Notes: generated by a model from the letters alone, not told the origin. Positions 34,578 to 43,610 are shown, counted from the first letter of the stretch. The stretch: 64,000 bases of DNA from Streptomyces narbonensis (GCF_014649015.1 NZ_BMSF01000013.1:167632-231631); one strand, 5' to 3'. Made by a program: numbers and translations.

Positions 34578-36133
34578 CGTGCCACCTCGGGCTTCATCAG
34601 CGCGACGGCCTGTCCCGCGCTCGTCTCGGTCAGGGCCTCACATGTGCCCAAGGGGTAGTTCGGGCCCTTGACCTGGACGAAGAGCTCCAGGTTGACGTCC
34701 CGGGCGTACAGCACGCAGTGGCCGTCGGGCTTGTACCAGAGGGCCTCCTCGACGAAGTCGAGCGTGGAGACCCGGTGGGTCGAGCCGCGCATGTACATGC
34801 CCTCGTAGTGCTCCTTCGCGAGCTCGGCTCCGGTGGGGCCGCCGGGCTTGCTCCGGTAGACCTCCCAGACCACGACGATCTGGTCGCCGGAGCGGGTGTG
34901 CCAGGTGCACTGGTTCCGCCTGCTGCCGTCGTCCCGGGTGGCGGCGGGACCCCCGTCCTGGACCGGCTGCTGGGTGAATCCGGTCGGCGTCCTCATCTTC
35001 GGGAGCATGTCCTCGCAGGAGGGGATGGTCCCCGTGTACGCGTCCGCCACCTGGCTCAGCGGGACGTTCCCCGGCGTCGGCACGGGCTCGTCGACGAACG
35101 CGTAATACACGTCGGCCGCCCAGCCGTTCACCGCGAACAGCGCCCCGGTGACCGCGAGCACCCCGGCGGTCACGGCCGCGACCGTCCAGCGCCGGCGGCC
35201 CCGGCTCCGTACCCGCGGAAGGGGAGACGGAGGGGGCGGCGGCGCCGGCGCCTCGCCCACCAGACGGTTGAGCTCCGCCGACCGGTCCGCGATCCGGCGG
35301 TGTACGGCCTCCGGCCAAGGGCGGGCCGACGGCGCCACCGGGCCGATGAGGGCGAGCAGGTCCTGTGGAGAGGGGCGGGCCGCCGGGTCCTTGGCGAGGC
35401 ACGCCCCGAGGAGCTCGCGCAGCCCCGGCGGTACGGCGTCGAGGTCGGGATCCTCGTGGGCGATGCTGTACATCAGGGCGGGGGCCGAGGTGCCGTGGAA
35501 CGGCGTCCTCCCCGTACAGGCCACGACGAGCGTGGCGCCGAGCGCGAAGACGTCGGCGGCGGGCGTCGGCGTCCCGCCGGTGATCTGCTCGGGAGCCATG
35601 AACGCGGGGGAGCCGATCAACGCGCCCGTGTGCGTGAGCTTCGTCAGGTGGTCGCCGGCCCGCGCGATGCCGAAGTCGATGACGCGGACGCCGTCGTCGG
35701 TGAGCATCACGTTCGACGGCTTGAGGTCCCGGTGGACGAGGCCCACGCGGTGGATGTCGGCGAGCGCCTGGGTGAGGCCGGCGGCCAGCTGCCGTACGGC
35801 CTCCTCGGGCAGGGAGCCGTCCGCGAGGACGTCGCTCAGCGGCAGCCCGGGGAGGAAGAGCGAGGCGAGCCAGGGCGTCGGGGCGTCCGGGTCGGCGTCG
35901 ACCACGGGCGCCGTGTAGGCGCCGGACACCCGCCGCGAGGCGTCGACCTCGCGGCGGAACCGGGACCGGAAGCCCTCGTCGTCGGCCAGCTCGGCGTGCA
36001 CCTGCTTGACGGCGACGAGGCTGCCGTTCGCCGCGACCCCGAGCAGGACCCGGCCCATGCCGCCCTGCCCGAGCACCGCGACCGTACGGAACGGCCCCAC
36101 CCGTGGCGGGTCGTTCGGCGTCGACGGACGCAC
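34574..36133 (-). CDS. Transmembrane Ser/Thr protein kinase (first of a tandem pair)
   Basis: 519 aa from GTG 36133, which has GGGGGAGGTGATC ideally placed; an ORF extension to 36214 is rejected. Kinase domain residues 12-275: LGQGGMGRVLLG, VAVKQVH, HRDLKPSNV, DFGIAR, GSPAFMAPEQ. The juxtamembrane linker is Pro-rich (PPPPPSPLPRVRSRGRRRW). One membrane helix near 320-340. The extracellular domain repeats the Cys pattern of its neighbour: IPSCED, QCTWHT, HCVLYARDVN and GTCEAL. Coupled to the second kinase by a GTGA overlap. The pair probably arose by duplication. Confidence 0.93.
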   Translation of the reverse strand: MRPSTPNDPPRVGPFRTVAVLGQGGMGRVLLGVAANGSLVAVKQVHAELADDEGFRSRFRREVDASRRVSGAYTAPVVDADPDAPTPWLASLFLPGLPLSDVLADGSLPEEAVRQLAAGLTQALADIHRVGLVHRDLKPSNVMLTDDGVRVIDFGIARAGDHLTKLTHTGALIGSPAFMAPEQITGGTPTPAADVFALGATLVVACTGRTPFHGTSAPALMYSIAHEDPDLDAVPPGLRELLGACLAKDPAARPSPQDLLALIGPVAPSARPWPEAVHRRIADRSAELNRLVGEAPAPPPPPSPLPRVRSRGRRRWTVAAVTAGVLAVTGALFAVNGWAADVYYAFVDEPVPTPGNVPLSQVADAYTGTIPSCEDMLPKMRTPTGFTQQPVQDGGPAATRDDGSRRNQCTWHTRSGDQIVVVWEVYRSKPGGPTGAELAKEHYEGMYMRGSTHRVSTLDFVEEALWYKPDGHCVLYARDVNLELFVQVKGPNYPLGTCEALTETSAGQAVALMKPEVAR

Positions 36134-36256
36134 GTGATCACCTCCCCCGTGAACGGGAAGGGATCCTAGTCGGGGTGGCCGTGGATCACTCCGGAATCCC
36201 GGCGTGATCCGCAAGACACCTGCGGGCGGGGCCCGTTCGGCACCGGGGGTCCGTGT

Positions 36257-37141
36257 TCAGTTCAGTCGGGCCCTCGCCGCCTGGGCCCGCCGGCGGATCG
36301 TCGTCGCCGACTCCGGGTCCACCGCGTCCATCACCCGCGCGTACGCCTCCATCTCCGCCGCCCCCGCGAGGAACTCGCCGCGCTGGACGAGCAGCTCCGC
36401 GCGCTCGTAGCGCAGGCGCGCCGGGTGGGAGGGGAGCAGCAGCGCGAGCTCCACGGCCCACAGGCCCACGTCGGAGCGCTCGGGGCGGGGGGCCGCCCAG
36501 GCGCGGATGTTGTTGAGGACGCGCAGCACGATCGCGCCGGGCTCGGCCGGCCGGAGCATGGAGCGGTCGAAGGACTCGCCCGTCGCGCTCGCCACGAGCA
36601 GCTCCGCGTCCGCGCCCGTCAGGGGCCGGCCGCCGGAGAAGGGGTCGGCGAGGTTCAGGTCGGCGGGGTCGCCGAAGCCGACGACGAAGTGGCCCGGGAG
36701 ACCGAGCCCGTACACGGGGGCACCGGCCCGGCGGGCGACCTCCATCCAGACGACGGAGAGCAGGATCGGCAGGCCCCGGCGGCGACGCAGCACCTCGTGC
36801 AGGAGCGAGGACTCCAGGCGCTGGTAGTCGGCGGGCACACCCTCGAAGCCCTCGCGGTGGCCGAGGAGCGCGGCGAGCTCGACGGCCCAGGCGCCGGTGC
36901 TGCGGGTGGCGTAGGGGATGAGTCCGGCGAGCCGGTCGAGTTCGATCTCGGCCTCGTCGATGACGTGCCGGGTGACGGTCGGGTCGGCCACCGCTCCGAC
37001 GAGCAGACAGAGCCGGGCGAGGTCGGGCCGCTCGGCCCGGGCCTCTTCCGCGAACTCCCGACGCCAGTCGGGTTCGTCCTCCGGCGGTTCGTCGCCCGCC
37101 CGTGCGTCCGGTCCGTCGGACCCGGCTCCGTGCTCGGTCAC
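36257..37141 (-). CDS. SirB1 family (transglutaminase-like) protein
   Basis: 294 aa. GTG 37141 with GGAGG only 1-2 bases away, so the true start is uncertain. Acidic N-terminus of 25 residues, then the SirB1/DUF transglutaminase-like domain (LESSLLHEVLRRRRGLPILL, MEVARRAGAPVYGLGLPGHF). TPR-like helices at the C-terminus (LLLPSHPARLRYERAELLVQRGEF) complete the usual architecture. No catalytic Cys is evident in the usual place, so it is probably non-enzymatic. It lies 7 bases after the GNAT gene and is probably co-transcribed. Function unknown. Confidence 0.85.
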   Translation of the reverse strand: MTEHGAGSDGPDARAGDEPPEDEPDWRREFAEEARAERPDLARLCLLVGAVADPTVTRHVIDEAEIELDRLAGLIPYATRSTGAWAVELAALLGHREGFEGVPADYQRLESSLLHEVLRRRRGLPILLSVVWMEVARRAGAPVYGLGLPGHFVVGFGDPADLNLADPFSGGRPLTGADAELLVASATGESFDRSMLRPAEPGAIVLRVLNNIRAWAAPRPERSDVGLWAVELALLLPSHPARLRYERAELLVQRGEFLAGAAEMEAYARVMDAVDPESATTIRRRAQAARARLN

Positions 37142-37148
37142 GCCTCCG

Positions 37149-38150
37149 TCACGCCTCCGCCCATCGGTAGTGGTGGTAGTGGTGGTGGACCGCGAAGCCC
37201 ATCCCGTCGTACAACGCCCGGGCGCCGTCGTTGTCCGCCTCCACCTGGAGCCAGGCCGCCGACGCGCCCTCGTCGAGCGCCTGCCGGGCGAGTGCCGTCA
37301 TGACGGTCGTCGCCAGGCCCTGCCGTCGGAGGGCGGGGTCGACCTCGACGGCCATGAAGCCCGCCCAGCGGCCGTCGACGACGCAGCGCCCGATGGCCGC
37401 CGGTACCTCTCCCGTGCCCGCCACGGACGCGAACCACACACTCGGGCCGGAGGTGAGGACGGGCCGTACCGCCGGGTTCGGCTCTCCGGTGCGCTGGTAG
37501 CGGCCGAGCCACGGCTCGTCGAGCGTGCGGGACAGGCGTACGGCGGAGACGTCGGCGTCCTGGTCGCCGATCGGGGCGAGCGCCGCGATCCGGACCTCCG
37601 CGGAGACCTCGCGCCGCCAGCCGTGCCGGTCGAGCGCCGCGCCCAGCAGCTCCTGCGTGCCCTCGGCGCCGGTCGCCGTCTGGACGTACGCGGGGAGGTT
37701 CCGGGCCGCGTACCACTCGCGTACGCGGGTCAGGGCGTCCGCCACGGGGAGTCCGGGATCGCCGAGCGGCAGCGCGGAGTTGGCGCGGCGGGTGAAGCCG
37801 CCGGCGGCCCGCAGGGTCCACTCGCCGAGCGGCTCGCTCTCGACCGGTTGCCAGGCGCGGGCGGTGGCCCGGGCCAGCTCGGGGAAGGTGGCGGAGGGGC
37901 CCCTGCGGCGGGCCGGTGCGGGGGGCACGACCTTCCCCGCGACGAGCGAGGTTTCCGCGATCCGGACGGTTTCCCCGCTCTTTCGTGTGATCACCGCCAC
38001 ACCGGAGTGCCACGATGTGAGCACTCCGACCGCGTCGGTGAATGTCGCTCCACCGGCGCTCGAGTCTGTCACGTACCGAACGGAGACACGTTTTCCCACG
38101 TCAGCGCTGGTGATTCGGACCTCGAGAAGTCCTCCGCCGGTCATTTCCAC
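37149..38150 (-). CDS. GNAT acetyltransferase with N-terminal extension
   Basis: 333 aa from GTG 38150, chosen for the GGAG 6 bases upstream; a GTG/ATG pair 60 bases earlier is less likely. The N-terminal about 70 residues form a small beta-rich domain (VEMTGGGLLEVRITSADVGK, RVSVRYVTD). A degenerate middle region follows, then a C-terminal GNAT domain at about 200-333 with acetyl-CoA loop VDPALRRQGLATTVM and AWLQVEADNDGARALYDGMGF. The unusual His/Tyr-rich end is VHHHYHHYRWAEA. The substrate is unknown. Divergent from fdxA; 7 bases before the SirB1 gene. Confidence 0.85.
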   Translation of the reverse strand: MEMTGGGLLEVRITSADVGKRVSVRYVTDSSAGGATFTDAVGVLTSWHSGVAVITRKSGETVRIAETSLVAGKVVPPAPARRRGPSATFPELARATARAWQPVESEPLGEWTLRAAGGFTRRANSALPLGDPGLPVADALTRVREWYAARNLPAYVQTATGAEGTQELLGAALDRHGWRREVSAEVRIAALAPIGDQDADVSAVRLSRTLDEPWLGRYQRTGEPNPAVRPVLTSGPSVWFASVAGTGEVPAAIGRCVVDGRWAGFMAVEVDPALRRQGLATTVMTALARQALDEGASAAWLQVEADNDGARALYDGMGFAVHHHYHHYRWAEA

Positions 38151-38262
38151 AGCTTCTCCGCCCCTCCTGTTCGGATCGCCCCCAAGAACGGAGATACTAG
38201 GTGCGGGCATCGACGACGCCGCGCTCCCGCGCAGACCAGCCCTATCGAGGAGGAACGACAGC

Positions 38263-38583
38263 GTGACCTACGTCATCGCGCAGCCTTGTGTCGACGTGAA
38301 GGACAAGGCGTGCATCGAGGAGTGCCCCGTCGACTGCATCTACGAGGGCAAGCGGTCCTTGTACATCCACCCGGACGAATGCGTCGACTGCGGGGCCTGT
38401 GAGCCGGTCTGCCCGGTTGAGGCGATCTTCTACGAGGACGACACTCCGGAGGAGTGGAAGGACTACTACAAGGCGAACGTCGAGTTCTTCGACGAGCTCG
38501 GTTCGCCCGGTGGTGCCTCCAAGCTCGGCGAGATCGAGCGTGACCACCCCTTCATCGCCGCCCTGCCGCCGCAGAACGGCTGA
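38263..38583 (+). CDS. fdxA: 7Fe ferredoxin
   Basis: 106 aa. GTG at 38263 with GAGGAGGAA 9 bases upstream. Cluster motifs: CVDVKDKACIEECPVDC and CVDCGACEPVCP, the pattern of actinobacterial [3Fe-4S][4Fe-4S] ferredoxins such as Rv1177 FdxC. The C-terminal helix SPGGASKLGEIERDHPFIAA is typical. It is immediately upstream of dapC, as in mycobacteria. Electron carrier; specific redox partner unknown. Confidence 0.95.
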   Translation: MTYVIAQPCVDVKDKACIEECPVDCIYEGKRSLYIHPDECVDCGACEPVCPVEAIFYEDDTPEEWKDYYKANVEFFDELGSPGGASKLGEIERDHPFIAALPPQNG

Positions 38584-38594
38584 TCGACCGCTTC

Positions 38595-38629
38595 CGGTCC
38601 CGTACGGCGTCGGTCGCTGTACGGGACCG
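38595..38629 (+). terminator. Terminator or attenuator between fdxA and dapC
   Basis: Perfect 11-bp stem CGGTCCCGTAC with 13-base loop, followed by GAGGCGTTTT, the clearest U-tract in the window. It probably reduces read-through from fdxA into dapC. Confidence 0.75.
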
Positions 38630-38669
38630 AGGCGTTTTCCCGTACGTACGAGGAAGTGAGAGCCAACCC

Positions 38670-39764
38670 GTGAGCGCAGTCTCTTCGCGCCTGCCCGTCT
38701 TCCCCTGGGACAAGCTGGAGCCGTACAAGAAGACGGCCCTGGCGCACCCGGACGGAATCGTGGACCTCTCGGTCGGCACGCCCGTCGACCCGGTCCCCGC
38801 GCTGATCCAGGACGCCCTGGTCGCGGCGGCGGACTCGCCGGGCTATCCCACGGTGTGGGGGACGAAGGAGCTGCGGGACGCGCTCACCGACTGGTGCGAA
38901 CGGCGTCTCGGAGCGGTGGACTTCGCCCACGAGAACGTGCTGCCGGTGGTCGGCTCCAAGGAGCTCGTCGCCTGGCTGCCGACGCAGCTGGGTCTCGGCG
39001 CCGGGGACAAGGTGGCGTACCCCCGCCTGGCCTACCCGACGTACGAGGTCGGCGCGCGGCTCTGCGGCGCCGAGCCGGTCGTCTACGACGACCCGACGGA
39101 GCTCGACCCGGCGGGTCTGAAGCTGCTCTGGCTGAACTCCCCGTCCAACCCGACCGGCAAGGTCCTGGGCAAGGACGAGCTGACCCGGATCGTGGCCTGG
39201 GCGCGCGAGCACGGCGTCCTCGTCTTCTCCGACGAGTGCTACCTGGAGCTGGGCTGGGAGGCCGAGCCGGTCTCCGTCCTGCACCCGGACGTCTGCGGGG
39301 GTTCGTACGAGGGGGTCGTCGCCGTCCACTCCCTCTCCAAGCGCTCCAACCTGGCCGGCTACCGCGCCGCGTTCATCGCGGGCGACCCGGCGGTCCTCGG
39401 CGAGCTGCTGCTGATCCGCAAGCACGGCGGCATGATGACCGCGGCCCCGGTGCAGGCGGCGACGGTCGCGGCGCTCGGCGACGACGCGCACGTGGCCGAG
39501 CAGCGTGAGCGGTACGCGGCCCGGCGGGCGGCGCTGCGGGCGGCCCTGGAGGCGCACGGTTTCCGGGTCGAGCACAGCGAGGCGAGCCTGTACCTGTGGG
39601 TGACCCGGGACGAGCCGTGCTGGGAGACCGTGGCCTACCTGGCGGACAAGGGCATCCTGGTGGCTCCCGGTGACTTCTACGGCGAGGCCGGGGAGCGGTT
39701 CGTGCGGGTGGCCTTCACGGCGACGGACGAGCGCGTCGAGGCGGCGGTCAAGCGCCTCGGCTAG
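38670..39764 (+). CDS. dapC: N-succinyldiaminopimelate aminotransferase (DapC type)
   Basis: 364 aa. GTG at 38670 after GAGAGCC (weak); RLPVFPWDKLEPYK is the usual N-terminus of this family. Fold type I PLP enzyme: NSPSNPTGKV, Asp in FSDECYLELGW, PLP Lys in SLSKRSNLAGYR. It makes N-succinyl-L,L-diaminopimelate for lysine and peptidoglycan. The ferredoxin-DapC pairing and dapE 2 kb downstream support this assignment over a generic aminotransferase. Confidence 0.92.
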   Translation: MSAVSSRLPVFPWDKLEPYKKTALAHPDGIVDLSVGTPVDPVPALIQDALVAAADSPGYPTVWGTKELRDALTDWCERRLGAVDFAHENVLPVVGSKELVAWLPTQLGLGAGDKVAYPRLAYPTYEVGARLCGAEPVVYDDPTELDPAGLKLLWLNSPSNPTGKVLGKDELTRIVAWAREHGVLVFSDECYLELGWEAEPVSVLHPDVCGGSYEGVVAVHSLSKRSNLAGYRAAFIAGDPAVLGELLLIRKHGGMMTAAPVQAATVAALGDDAHVAEQRERYAARRAALRAALEAHGFRVEHSEASLYLWVTRDEPCWETVAYLADKGILVAPGDFYGEAGERFVRVAFTATDERVEAAVKRLG

Positions 39765-39808
39765 GGGGTGTCGTCACATTCCCGTCGTCGCCCGAAGGGC
39801 GTGCACGT

Positions 39809-39848
39809 GGAAGGGCCCGGGGAGCGGTGAAGCTCCCCGGGCCCTTCC
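39809..39848. terminator. Strong bidirectional terminator after dapC
   Basis: Perfect 17-bp stem GGAAGGGCCCGGGGAGC (39809-39825 with 39832-39848), 6-base loop, between dapC and the convergent secreted-protein gene. Confidence 0.88.
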
Positions 39849-39867
39849 GTGTGTCTCCGTGCGGAGG

Positions 39868-40320
39868 TCAGCCGCCGAGCGGCAGGCCGCCCAGGGACGG
39901 GGCGGCCGGGAGGCCGCCGCCCAGGGCGCCGGCGGCCGGGCCCTGGGCGCTCTCGCCGGCGGCGCCGGCGGTCTTGCCGACGACCTCGCCCGCGCTGCCG
40001 GCGGCGTCGCCGGTGACCTTCTGGGCGGCCGGGGTGGCGGTCTTGCCGGCCGCGCCGACGGTCTTCCCGGCGGCCGGGACGGCCGTGCCGACGGCCTCGC
40101 TGCCGGTCGCGCCGACGACGCCGGTGGTGGCCTGCGAGGCGCCGTCGACGGCCGTGCCCGCACCGGCGGCGTCCAGGGCGGTGACGCCGCCGAGGGCGTT
40201 GGTCGGCGCGATGCCGTGGTCCAGGGCGCTCGCGGAACCGGCCGCACCGACCACGGGGGCTGCGCCGGCCGCGATGAGGAGGGCGGCGCGGGCGATCCGA
40301 CGGGTCAGGGGGAGGGACAT
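39868..40320 (-). CDS. Secreted Ala/Gly-rich protein
   Basis: 150 aa. ATG at 40320 with GAAGGAGC 1-8 bases upstream. Signal peptide with a twin Arg pair (LTRRIARAALLIAAGAAPVVGAAGS) cleaved near ASA/LDH. The mature part is Ala/Gly/Thr/Val-rich with quasi-repeats of AAGKTxGAAG, no Cys, and a Pro/Gly/Leu C-terminus (LPAAPSLGGLPLGG). It resembles small secreted low-complexity proteins common in Streptomyces. No function can be assigned. Confidence 0.75.
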   Translation of the reverse strand: MSLPLTRRIARAALLIAAGAAPVVGAAGSASALDHGIAPTNALGGVTALDAAGAGTAVDGASQATTGVVGATGSEAVGTAVPAAGKTVGAAGKTATPAAQKVTGDAAGSAGEVVGKTAGAAGESAQGPAAGALGGGLPAAPSLGGLPLGG

Positions 40321-40614
40321 GGTGCTCCTTCGACGTGGTGCGACGAGTGGTGTTCGGACGCAGTGACAACCGGCCCCGGGGTGGGAGAGGTTGCGGCGGT
40401 CGAAGGTAAAGGATTGGTAATGCGTCGTATTGTCGGGTGGGGAGGAAAACGGACGAACGCGTCATTGTGAGGGTGCCTGCTGAACCGTCACTTCCCTTGC
40501 CCTGCAAGGGAGTTGAGGTGTCGGTGAAGGGCAGGGAAATACCCGCTCGAAGAGCGCGCGAATTTCCCGGAATTTCCTCCGGGTGCATGCCACGGGAGGG
40601 TGAACGACCGTACG
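40321..40614. other. Intergenic region with palindrome
   Basis: No gene is seen. TCCCTTGC-CCT-GCAAGGGA (40493-40511) is a perfect 8-bp inverted repeat lying 3' of the minus-strand lysozyme-like gene. It could be its terminator or an operator. The promoter of the secreted-protein gene should lie at 40340-40460. Confidence 0.45.
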
Positions 40615-40622
40615 GGTGATCG

Positions 40623-41615
40623 CTACCGCGCGAGCCGGATGCGGACCGGTTCCGCCTCCGCGGCCGCGCCCGAGCCGGCCTCGGAAGCCGCGCCGGCCAA
40701 GGCCGTCGAGGACTTCTCCCAGCCGCCCGACGGTTCGCTCGCGCGCCAGACGCGGCCCCCGTACGCGACCTCCGCGACGCGCAGCTCGTCCGCCCGCGCC
40801 ACCGCCCACTGCGCCAGCTCCCAGCCGCGCCGCTCGTCCGCGCCGGCCCCGGGCGCCGCGCCCCCGTCGGCCGTCGCCCGGACCGGCACGACGAGCACCG
40901 GCGGCTCCGTGGCCGACCGGCCCGCGCTCGACCCGCCCGTGACCACCTTCGGCGCCGCCGCCTCGCCGAAGGCCCGCACCAGCTCCGTACGCACCTTCAC
41001 CGGATCGCCCGGCGGCAGGCCCTCCACGTCGCTCGCCGTACAGATCAGCGCCGCCGGCGCCCGGCCGGTCAGCGCCGCCGAGAGCAGGGTCGCGTCCGGC
41101 TCGTGCTTCGCGTACGCCGTCGGGAAACCGCTCTTCTGCACCTTCTGCGCCGCCACCGTCAGCGGCAGCCGCGAGTAGCCCGGGACCTTCTCCAGGCCCT
41201 CGTAGAACTTCCCCGCCGAGTACACCGGGTCCATGATCTGCGCCGGCGTTCCCCAGCCCATCGAGGGCCGCTGCTGGAACAGGCCGAGCGAGTCCCGGTC
41301 GCCGTGCTCGATGTTCCGCAGCGCCGACTCCTGGAGCGCCGTCGCGAGCGCGATCGTCACCGCGCGCTCCGGGAGCCCCCGGGCGGTGCCGACCGCCGAG
41401 ATCGTCGCCGCGTTCGACGCCTGGTCCGGTGTGAACTCGTACCGGTTCTCGCCACTGCCGACACTGCACCGCGGCGTGCCCCGGCTCCCGGTCACCTGGT
41501 GGAAGGTCACGTACGAGGCCAGGCCGAGGAGCGCGGCGAAGGCGGCCGCGGAGCGGGCGAGACGGCCGCGGCGGGCGGGGCGGCCGCGACGGACGGTGCG
41601 GGTGGGCTCGGACAC
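40623..41615 (-). CDS. Secreted lysozyme-fold (transglycosylase-like) protein
   Basis: About 330 aa. GTG 41615 (VSEPTRTVRRG) is used; GTG 41624 is three codons earlier and neither has a clear ribosome site. Arg-rich N-terminus and one signal-anchor helix (SAAAFAALLGLASYVTFHQV). The SLT/lysozyme-like core is ALATALQESALRN, with the probable catalytic Glu, then DRDSLGLFQQRPSMGWG. The C-terminal about 100 residues are Ala/Gly/Glu-rich and may be surface linker. This family is sometimes mislabelled heavy-metal transporter. Peptidoglycan cleavage is inferred from the fold. Confidence 0.8.
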   Translation of the reverse strand: MSEPTRTVRRGRPARRGRLARSAAAFAALLGLASYVTFHQVTGSRGTPRCSVGSGENRYEFTPDQASNAATISAVGTARGLPERAVTIALATALQESALRNIEHGDRDSLGLFQQRPSMGWGTPAQIMDPVYSAGKFYEGLEKVPGYSRLPLTVAAQKVQKSGFPTAYAKHEPDATLLSAALTGRAPAALICTASDVEGLPPGDPVKVRTELVRAFGEAAAPKVVTGGSSAGRSATEPPVLVVPVRATADGGAAPGAGADERRGWELAQWAVARADELRVAEVAYGGRVWRASEPSGGWEKSSTALAGAASEAGSGAAAEAEPVRIRLAR

Positions 41616-41653
41616 GGGGCCCACCGTACTGGAGGCCGGGTTAGGGTCGGCAC

Positions 41654-42748
41654 ATGGCTGACATCACTCCGCATGAGACCCGGCTGGACCTCTCCCAGGA
41701 CGGGGCCGCGCTCACCGCCACCCTCGTCGACTTCCCGTCCGTCAGCGGGACGGAGCAGCCGCTCGCGGACGTCATCGAGCAGACCCTGCGTGCCCTGCCG
41801 CACCTCACCGTCGACCGCATCGGCAACAACGTCGTCGCCCGCACGAACCTCGGCCGCGGCGAGCGGATCATCCTCGCCGGCCACATCGACACCGTGCCGA
41901 TCGCCGACAACCTCCCCTCGCGGCTCGACGAGAACGGCGTCCTGTGGGGCTGCGGCACGACGGACATGAAGTCCGGCGTCGCCGTCCAGCTCCGCATCGC
42001 CGCCACCGTGCCCGAGCCCAACCGCGACCTCACCTTCGTCTTCTACGACAACGAAGAGGTCGCCGCCGACCTCAACGGCCTCGGCAAGGTCGCCGCCGCC
42101 CACCCCGAGTGGCTGGAGGGCGACTTCGCCGTCCTCCTGGAGCCCTCCGACTGCCAGGTCGAGGGCGGCTGCCAGGGCACCCTGCGGGTCATCCTGCACA
42201 CCGCCGGCGAGCGGGCCCACTCCGCGCGCTCCTGGATGGGCTCCAACGCGATCCACGCCGTCGCCCCGATCCTCGCCCGCCTCGCCGCCTACGAGCCGCG
42301 CAAGCCGGTCATCGACGGCCTGGAGTACCACGAGGGCCTCAACGCGGTCGCGATCCAGGGCGGCGTCGCCACCAACGTCATCCCCGACGCCTGCACCGTC
42401 ACGGTCAACTACCGCTACGCCCCCGACCGCTCCCCGGCCGAGGCCCTGGCGCACGTCCGCGAGGTCTTCGCCGACTGCGACATCGCGGAGCTCGTCGTCG
42501 ACGACGAGAGCCCCGGCGCCCTGCCCGGCCTCTCCCACCCGGCCGCCGAGGCCTTCATGAAGGCCGTCGGCGGCAGCGCGCACCCCAAGTTCGGCTGGAC
42601 CGACGTGTCCCGCTTCAGCGCCCTGGGCGTGCCGGCCGTCAACTACGGCCCGGGCGATGCCTTCTACGCGCACAAGCGCGACGAGCACGTCGTCGTCGAC
42701 AAGATCCACCAGTGCGAGGCGCGTCTCCGCGACTGGCTGACTGCCTGA
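41654..42748 (+). CDS. dapE: Succinyl-diaminopimelate desuccinylase
   Basis: 364 aa. ATG at 41654 with AGGGTCGG 4 bases upstream. M20 metallopeptidase family: LAGHIDTVP (metal His, Asp), WGCGTTDMKSGVA (metal Asp), FYDNEEVAAD (catalytic and metal Glu), C-terminal metal His in AHKRDEHV. It releases succinate from N-succinyl-diaminopimelate, the step after DapC, feeding lysine and peptidoglycan synthesis. Rv1202 is the mycobacterial equivalent. Divergent from the lysozyme-like gene with only 38 bases between. Confidence 0.95.
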   Translation: MADITPHETRLDLSQDGAALTATLVDFPSVSGTEQPLADVIEQTLRALPHLTVDRIGNNVVARTNLGRGERIILAGHIDTVPIADNLPSRLDENGVLWGCGTTDMKSGVAVQLRIAATVPEPNRDLTFVFYDNEEVAADLNGLGKVAAAHPEWLEGDFAVLLEPSDCQVEGGCQGTLRVILHTAGERAHSARSWMGSNAIHAVAPILARLAAYEPRKPVIDGLEYHEGLNAVAIQGGVATNVIPDACTVTVNYRYAPDRSPAEALAHVREVFADCDIAELVVDDESPGALPGLSHPAAEAFMKAVGGSAHPKFGWTDVSRFSALGVPAVNYGPGDAFYAHKRDEHVVVDKIHQCEARLRDWLTA

Positions 42749-42832
42749 CTTCCGTAATTTCGCGTTTCGTCACCTCTGTCGTCCTACTCTGACCGGACCA
42801 GAAGATCAGTGGATCGGCGGAGGGAGCAGGCC

Positions 42833-43582
42833 ATGGGCATTCCCGAGGGAATGGCGAAGCCCGAGGAGCAGCGTCTGGGGCCGGTGCTGAGGCGCAGGGA
42901 CCAGGTCCAGCCGGGCACCACGGACCAGCGGCTGCTCGACACCGAGGGCGACTCGGAGTGGGTGCACACGGACCCCTGGAGGGTCATGCGCATCCAGTCC
43001 GAGTTCGTCGAGGGCTTCGGAGCCCTCGCCGAACTGCCGAGCGCGATCAGCGTCTTCGGCTCGGCCCGCACGCAGCCGGACTCGCCCGAGTACGAGGCGG
43101 GGGTCCGGATCGGCCGGGCGCTCGTCGAGGCCGGCTTCGCGGTCATCACGGGCGGCGGCCCCGGCGCCATGGAGGCGGCCAACAAGGGCGCCAGGGAGGC
43201 CAAGGGCGTCTCCGTGGGCCTCGGCATCGAGCTCCCCTTCGAGCAGGGGCTCAACCAGCACGTCGACATCGGCGTGAACTTCCGCTACTTCTTCGTCCGC
43301 AAGACGATGTTCGTGAAGTACGCGCAGGGATTCGTCGTCCTGCCCGGCGGACTCGGCACCCTCGACGAGCTCTTCGAGGCGCTGACCCTGGTCCAGACCC
43401 GCAAGGTCACCCGCTTCCCGATCGTCCTCTTCGGTACGGAGTACTGGAAGGGGCTCGTCGACTGGCTCCGCGACTCGGTCGTCGCGGGCGGGAAGGCGAG
43501 CGAGCGCGACCTCCTCCTCTTCCACGTGACGGACGACGTGGACGAGGCGGTGGCCCTGGTGACGAAGGAGACGGGGAAGTGA
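42833..43582 (+). CDS. LOG-family (TIGR00730) Rossmann protein
   Basis: 249 aa. ATG at 42833 with GGAGGGAG 7-8 bases upstream. Signature motifs ITGGGPGAMEAANKGA and VVLPGGLGTLDELFEAL, the latter holding the catalytic Arg/Thr/Glu environment of cytokinin riboside 5'-monophosphate phosphoribohydrolases. The N-terminal 65 residues extend beyond the minimal domain and occur in the actinobacterial type (Rv1205 neighbourhood). Likely a nucleoside-monophosphate phosphoribohydrolase; physiological substrate unknown. Confidence 0.9.
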   Translation: MGIPEGMAKPEEQRLGPVLRRRDQVQPGTTDQRLLDTEGDSEWVHTDPWRVMRIQSEFVEGFGALAELPSAISVFGSARTQPDSPEYEAGVRIGRALVEAGFAVITGGGPGAMEAANKGAREAKGVSVGLGIELPFEQGLNQHVDIGVNFRYFFVRKTMFVKYAQGFVVLPGGLGTLDELFEALTLVQTRKVTRFPIVLFGTEYWKGLVDWLRDSVVAGGKASERDLLLFHVTDDVDEAVALVTKETGK

Positions 43583-43610
43583 TCAGCCCCGCCGGCGTGT
43601 GAGGCGCGGA

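Noticed and set aside
37525..38583. A 352-aa frame ending in the ferredoxin
   Set aside because: The first 246 codons are antisense to the GNAT gene and its promoter; the GTG at 38263 with GAGGAGGAA is the real start.
38595..38629. Riboswitch before dapC
   Set aside because: The structure is a simple 11-bp hairpin followed by a U-tract, best explained as the fdxA terminator; lysine-riboswitch features are absent.
42809..42832. Upstream start for the LOG-family gene
   Set aside because: GTG 42809 would place GGAGGGAG inside the coding region; the ATG at 42833 is spaced correctly from it.
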